Shown here piece after piece: positions 5,227-6,491 of a stretch of 6,491 nt of DNA. Position numbers and translations under genes: made by a program. This stretch comes from an uncultured Actinomycetes bacterium (GTDB taxonomy: Bacteria > Actinomycetota > Actinomycetes > Nanopelagicales > Nanopelagicaceae), in contig CAIXPV010000034.1 in NCBI GenBank assembly GCA_903921405.1, positions 1 to 6,491 of the forward strand, written 5' to 3'. The notes beneath the pieces are model-generated. The model was not told the DNA's origin. It was given only the letters and a program-made list of their open reading frames with translations, and did no database searches. Numbering within the stretch: the first letter of the stretch is position 1; every line of letters begins with the position of its first letter.

Positions 5227-6491
5227 GTGAATCTGAACCCGACTAAAAAGAGCCGTCGTCCATTTATCACAGCACTGGTAGTGATCTTTATTTGGTTCGG
5301 TGCTAGCGGTGTTTTAGGGCCCCTATTTGGCTCATTATCTACGGTGCAAGAGAACGATAACTCAGCCTTCCTGCCTCAAAACGCTGAATCTACGCTTGCC
5401 TCCAAGATCATCACGAAGTTTTCAGCTGATCAAACTCAGACAATTCCGACCTTGGTCCTGTATCTAGGAGAGATTGATGAGTCCAAAGTCGCAGGCCTCA
5501 ACGCACATTTGGCCACTTTGGGATCAACTCCAATACTTGGTTCAGATATCGCAATCTCGAAGTATTTAATTTCAGGTCAAGCTATTTTTGCTTTTCCATC
5601 AGAGGACAAGAAAGCTTTATTGGTTAGTTTGCCGTTGACTTTTGATTCTGCGCGAGATCTATTGCCCAATAAGAAACCTGTTTTGCCTGAAATCATTAAA
5701 ACTCTGCGCGAAGATTCAGCTACATATGCAAAAGCAAATGGTCTGACTGCAAATGTGACGGGAGTTGGCGCTTTGCTAGGGGATCTCTTTGGTGCCTTTG
5801 GTGGAATCGATTCTTCATTACTACTTACCACACTTGGAGTCGTAGCTTTTATTTTGATTATCGTTTATCGCTCACCAGTTCTTTGGATACTCCCACTATT
5901 TTCATCAGTAATTGCACTTTCTACTGCGGGCGGAATTGTTTATTTACTTGCAAAAAACAATGCAATTGATTTGAGTGGGCAGTCCCAAGGAATTCTTTCA
6001 GTACTTGTTTTAGGTGCTGCAACAGATTATGCACTCCTCTTAATTTCACGTTACCGTGAAGAGTTGCATCATTATGAGTCCCGTTTCGATGCCATGAAAG
6101 CGGCCTACAAGGGAGTGTTCGAGCCAATTCTTGCTTCCGGTTCAACTGTAATTGTTAGTTTGTTGGTATTGCTGTTGAGTGAGCTCTCCAATAACCGAGG
6201 ACTAGGGCCAGTGGGTGCCATTGGTATTGCTGCCTCAATGCTCACGATTTTGACGCTTTTACCAGCCTTGTTAGTTGCTTTTGGTCGTTGGATTTTCTGG
6301 CCACGAATTCCGCGCTTTGATGATGTGAATTCACAGTTAGAAGGTACGTGGGCCAAGATTGGCGCAGGAGTTGAAAAACGATCTCGCAAACTTTGGATAG
6401 TCACATCGATTGTCTTAGTTGTTTTAGCCGGATTTTCAACCACGCTTAATGCAAAGGGACTTTCTACTGTTGATTCATTTACGAAGAAACA
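5227..6491 (+). CDS. MMPL-family (RND superfamily) transporter, 3' end outside the window
   Basis: The first 421 codons of an inner-membrane, proton-driven transporter are present; this is roughly the N-terminal half of a typical MmpL. Order of parts: transmembrane helix 1 (about 13-35), extracytoplasmic domain (about 38-195), helices 2-6 (about 198-216, 219-241, 250-275, 300-320 and 326-352), a cytoplasmic linker, and helix 7 (about 389-407). The sequence GAATDYALLLISRYREEL is the MmpL hallmark; D267-Y268 match the first Asp-Tyr proton-relay pair of mycobacterial MmpL3. Related proteins export lipids or other hydrophobic compounds; the substrate here is unknown. Start is GTG at 5227: an in-frame TGA at 5209-5211 excludes longer forms, and GAGAGG at 5210-5215 is a possible, rather distant ribosome-binding site. 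It diverges from lipB. Confidence 0.93.
   Translation, partial: MNLNPTKKSRRPFITALVVIFIWFGASGVLGPLFGSLSTVQENDNSAFLPQNAESTLASKIITKFSADQTQTIPTLVLYLGEIDESKVAGLNAHLATLGSTPILGSDIAISKYLISGQAIFAFPSEDKKALLVSLPLTFDSARDLLPNKKPVLPEIIKTLREDSATYAKANGLTANVTGVGALLGDLFGAFGGIDSSLLLTTLGVVAFILIIVYRSPVLWILPLFSSVIALSTAGGIVYLLAKNNAIDLSGQSQGILSVLVLGAATDYALLLISRYREELHHYESRFDAMKAAYKGVFEPILASGSTVIVSLLVLLLSELSNNRGLGPVGAIGIAASMLTILTLLPALLVAFGRWIFWPRIPRFDDVNSQLEGTWAKIGAGVEKRSRKLWIVTSIVLVVLAGFSTTLNAKGLSTVDSFTKK

Noticed and set aside
6105..6443. 112-codon open frame on the minus strand opposite the MMPL gene
   Set aside because: It lies entirely over conserved transporter helices read from the plus strand and has no family resemblance.

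Overview
The window looks like part of the chromosome of a low-to-moderate GC actinobacterium. The likeliest type is a streamlined free-living lineage such as the freshwater acI/Nanopelagicales group. That lineage call is an inference. It rests on close resemblance of the proteins to actinobacterial LipA, LipB, DUF4191, RDD and type I-beta glutamine synthetase, on A+T-leaning codon use, on tiny intergenic gaps with overlapping genes, and on starts that look leaderless.

Layout from left to right. Positions 1-173 (minus) hold the 5' end of an NhaA-type Na+/H+ antiporter that starts about 60 residues later than classical NhaA. A strong hairpin at 203-230 ends the next gene, glnA (246-1676, minus). 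The 160-bp region 1677-1836 has no gene. It carries an inverted repeat in the glnA leader, three GTnAC-like boxes at 11-bp period that resemble a GlnR operator, and a leaderless promoter for a small RDD membrane protein (1837-2199, plus). Then comes a tight minus-strand gene run transcribed from 5152 down to 2196: lipB, lipA, a PlsC-type acyltransferase and a DUF4191 membrane protein, joined by overlaps of 4 and 8 nt and a gap of 5 nt. A 74-bp divergent promoter region (5153-5226) separates lipB from an MMPL/RND-type transporter (5227 to the end of the window, plus, incomplete).

The order lipB-lipA-DUF4191-(RDD)-glnA is the ancestral actinobacterial arrangement, known from M. tuberculosis lipB-lipA-Rv2219-glnA1. 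Here a PlsC gene sits inside it. LipB moves octanoyl groups from acyl carrier protein to lipoyl domains and LipA inserts the two sulfurs. The PlsC protein uses acyl donors for phospholipid synthesis, so the operon joins two uses of acyl chains. GlnA assimilates ammonium.

I did not find a defence system, mobile element, CRISPR array or RNA gene. The main points of interest are regulatory and architectural: three starts with the same TAnnnT-N6-start geometry, an rdd gene embedded antisense in a minus-strand gene series with overlapping stop codons and no visible terminator, the shortened NhaA, and candidate operators upstream of glnA and between lipB and the MMPL gene.
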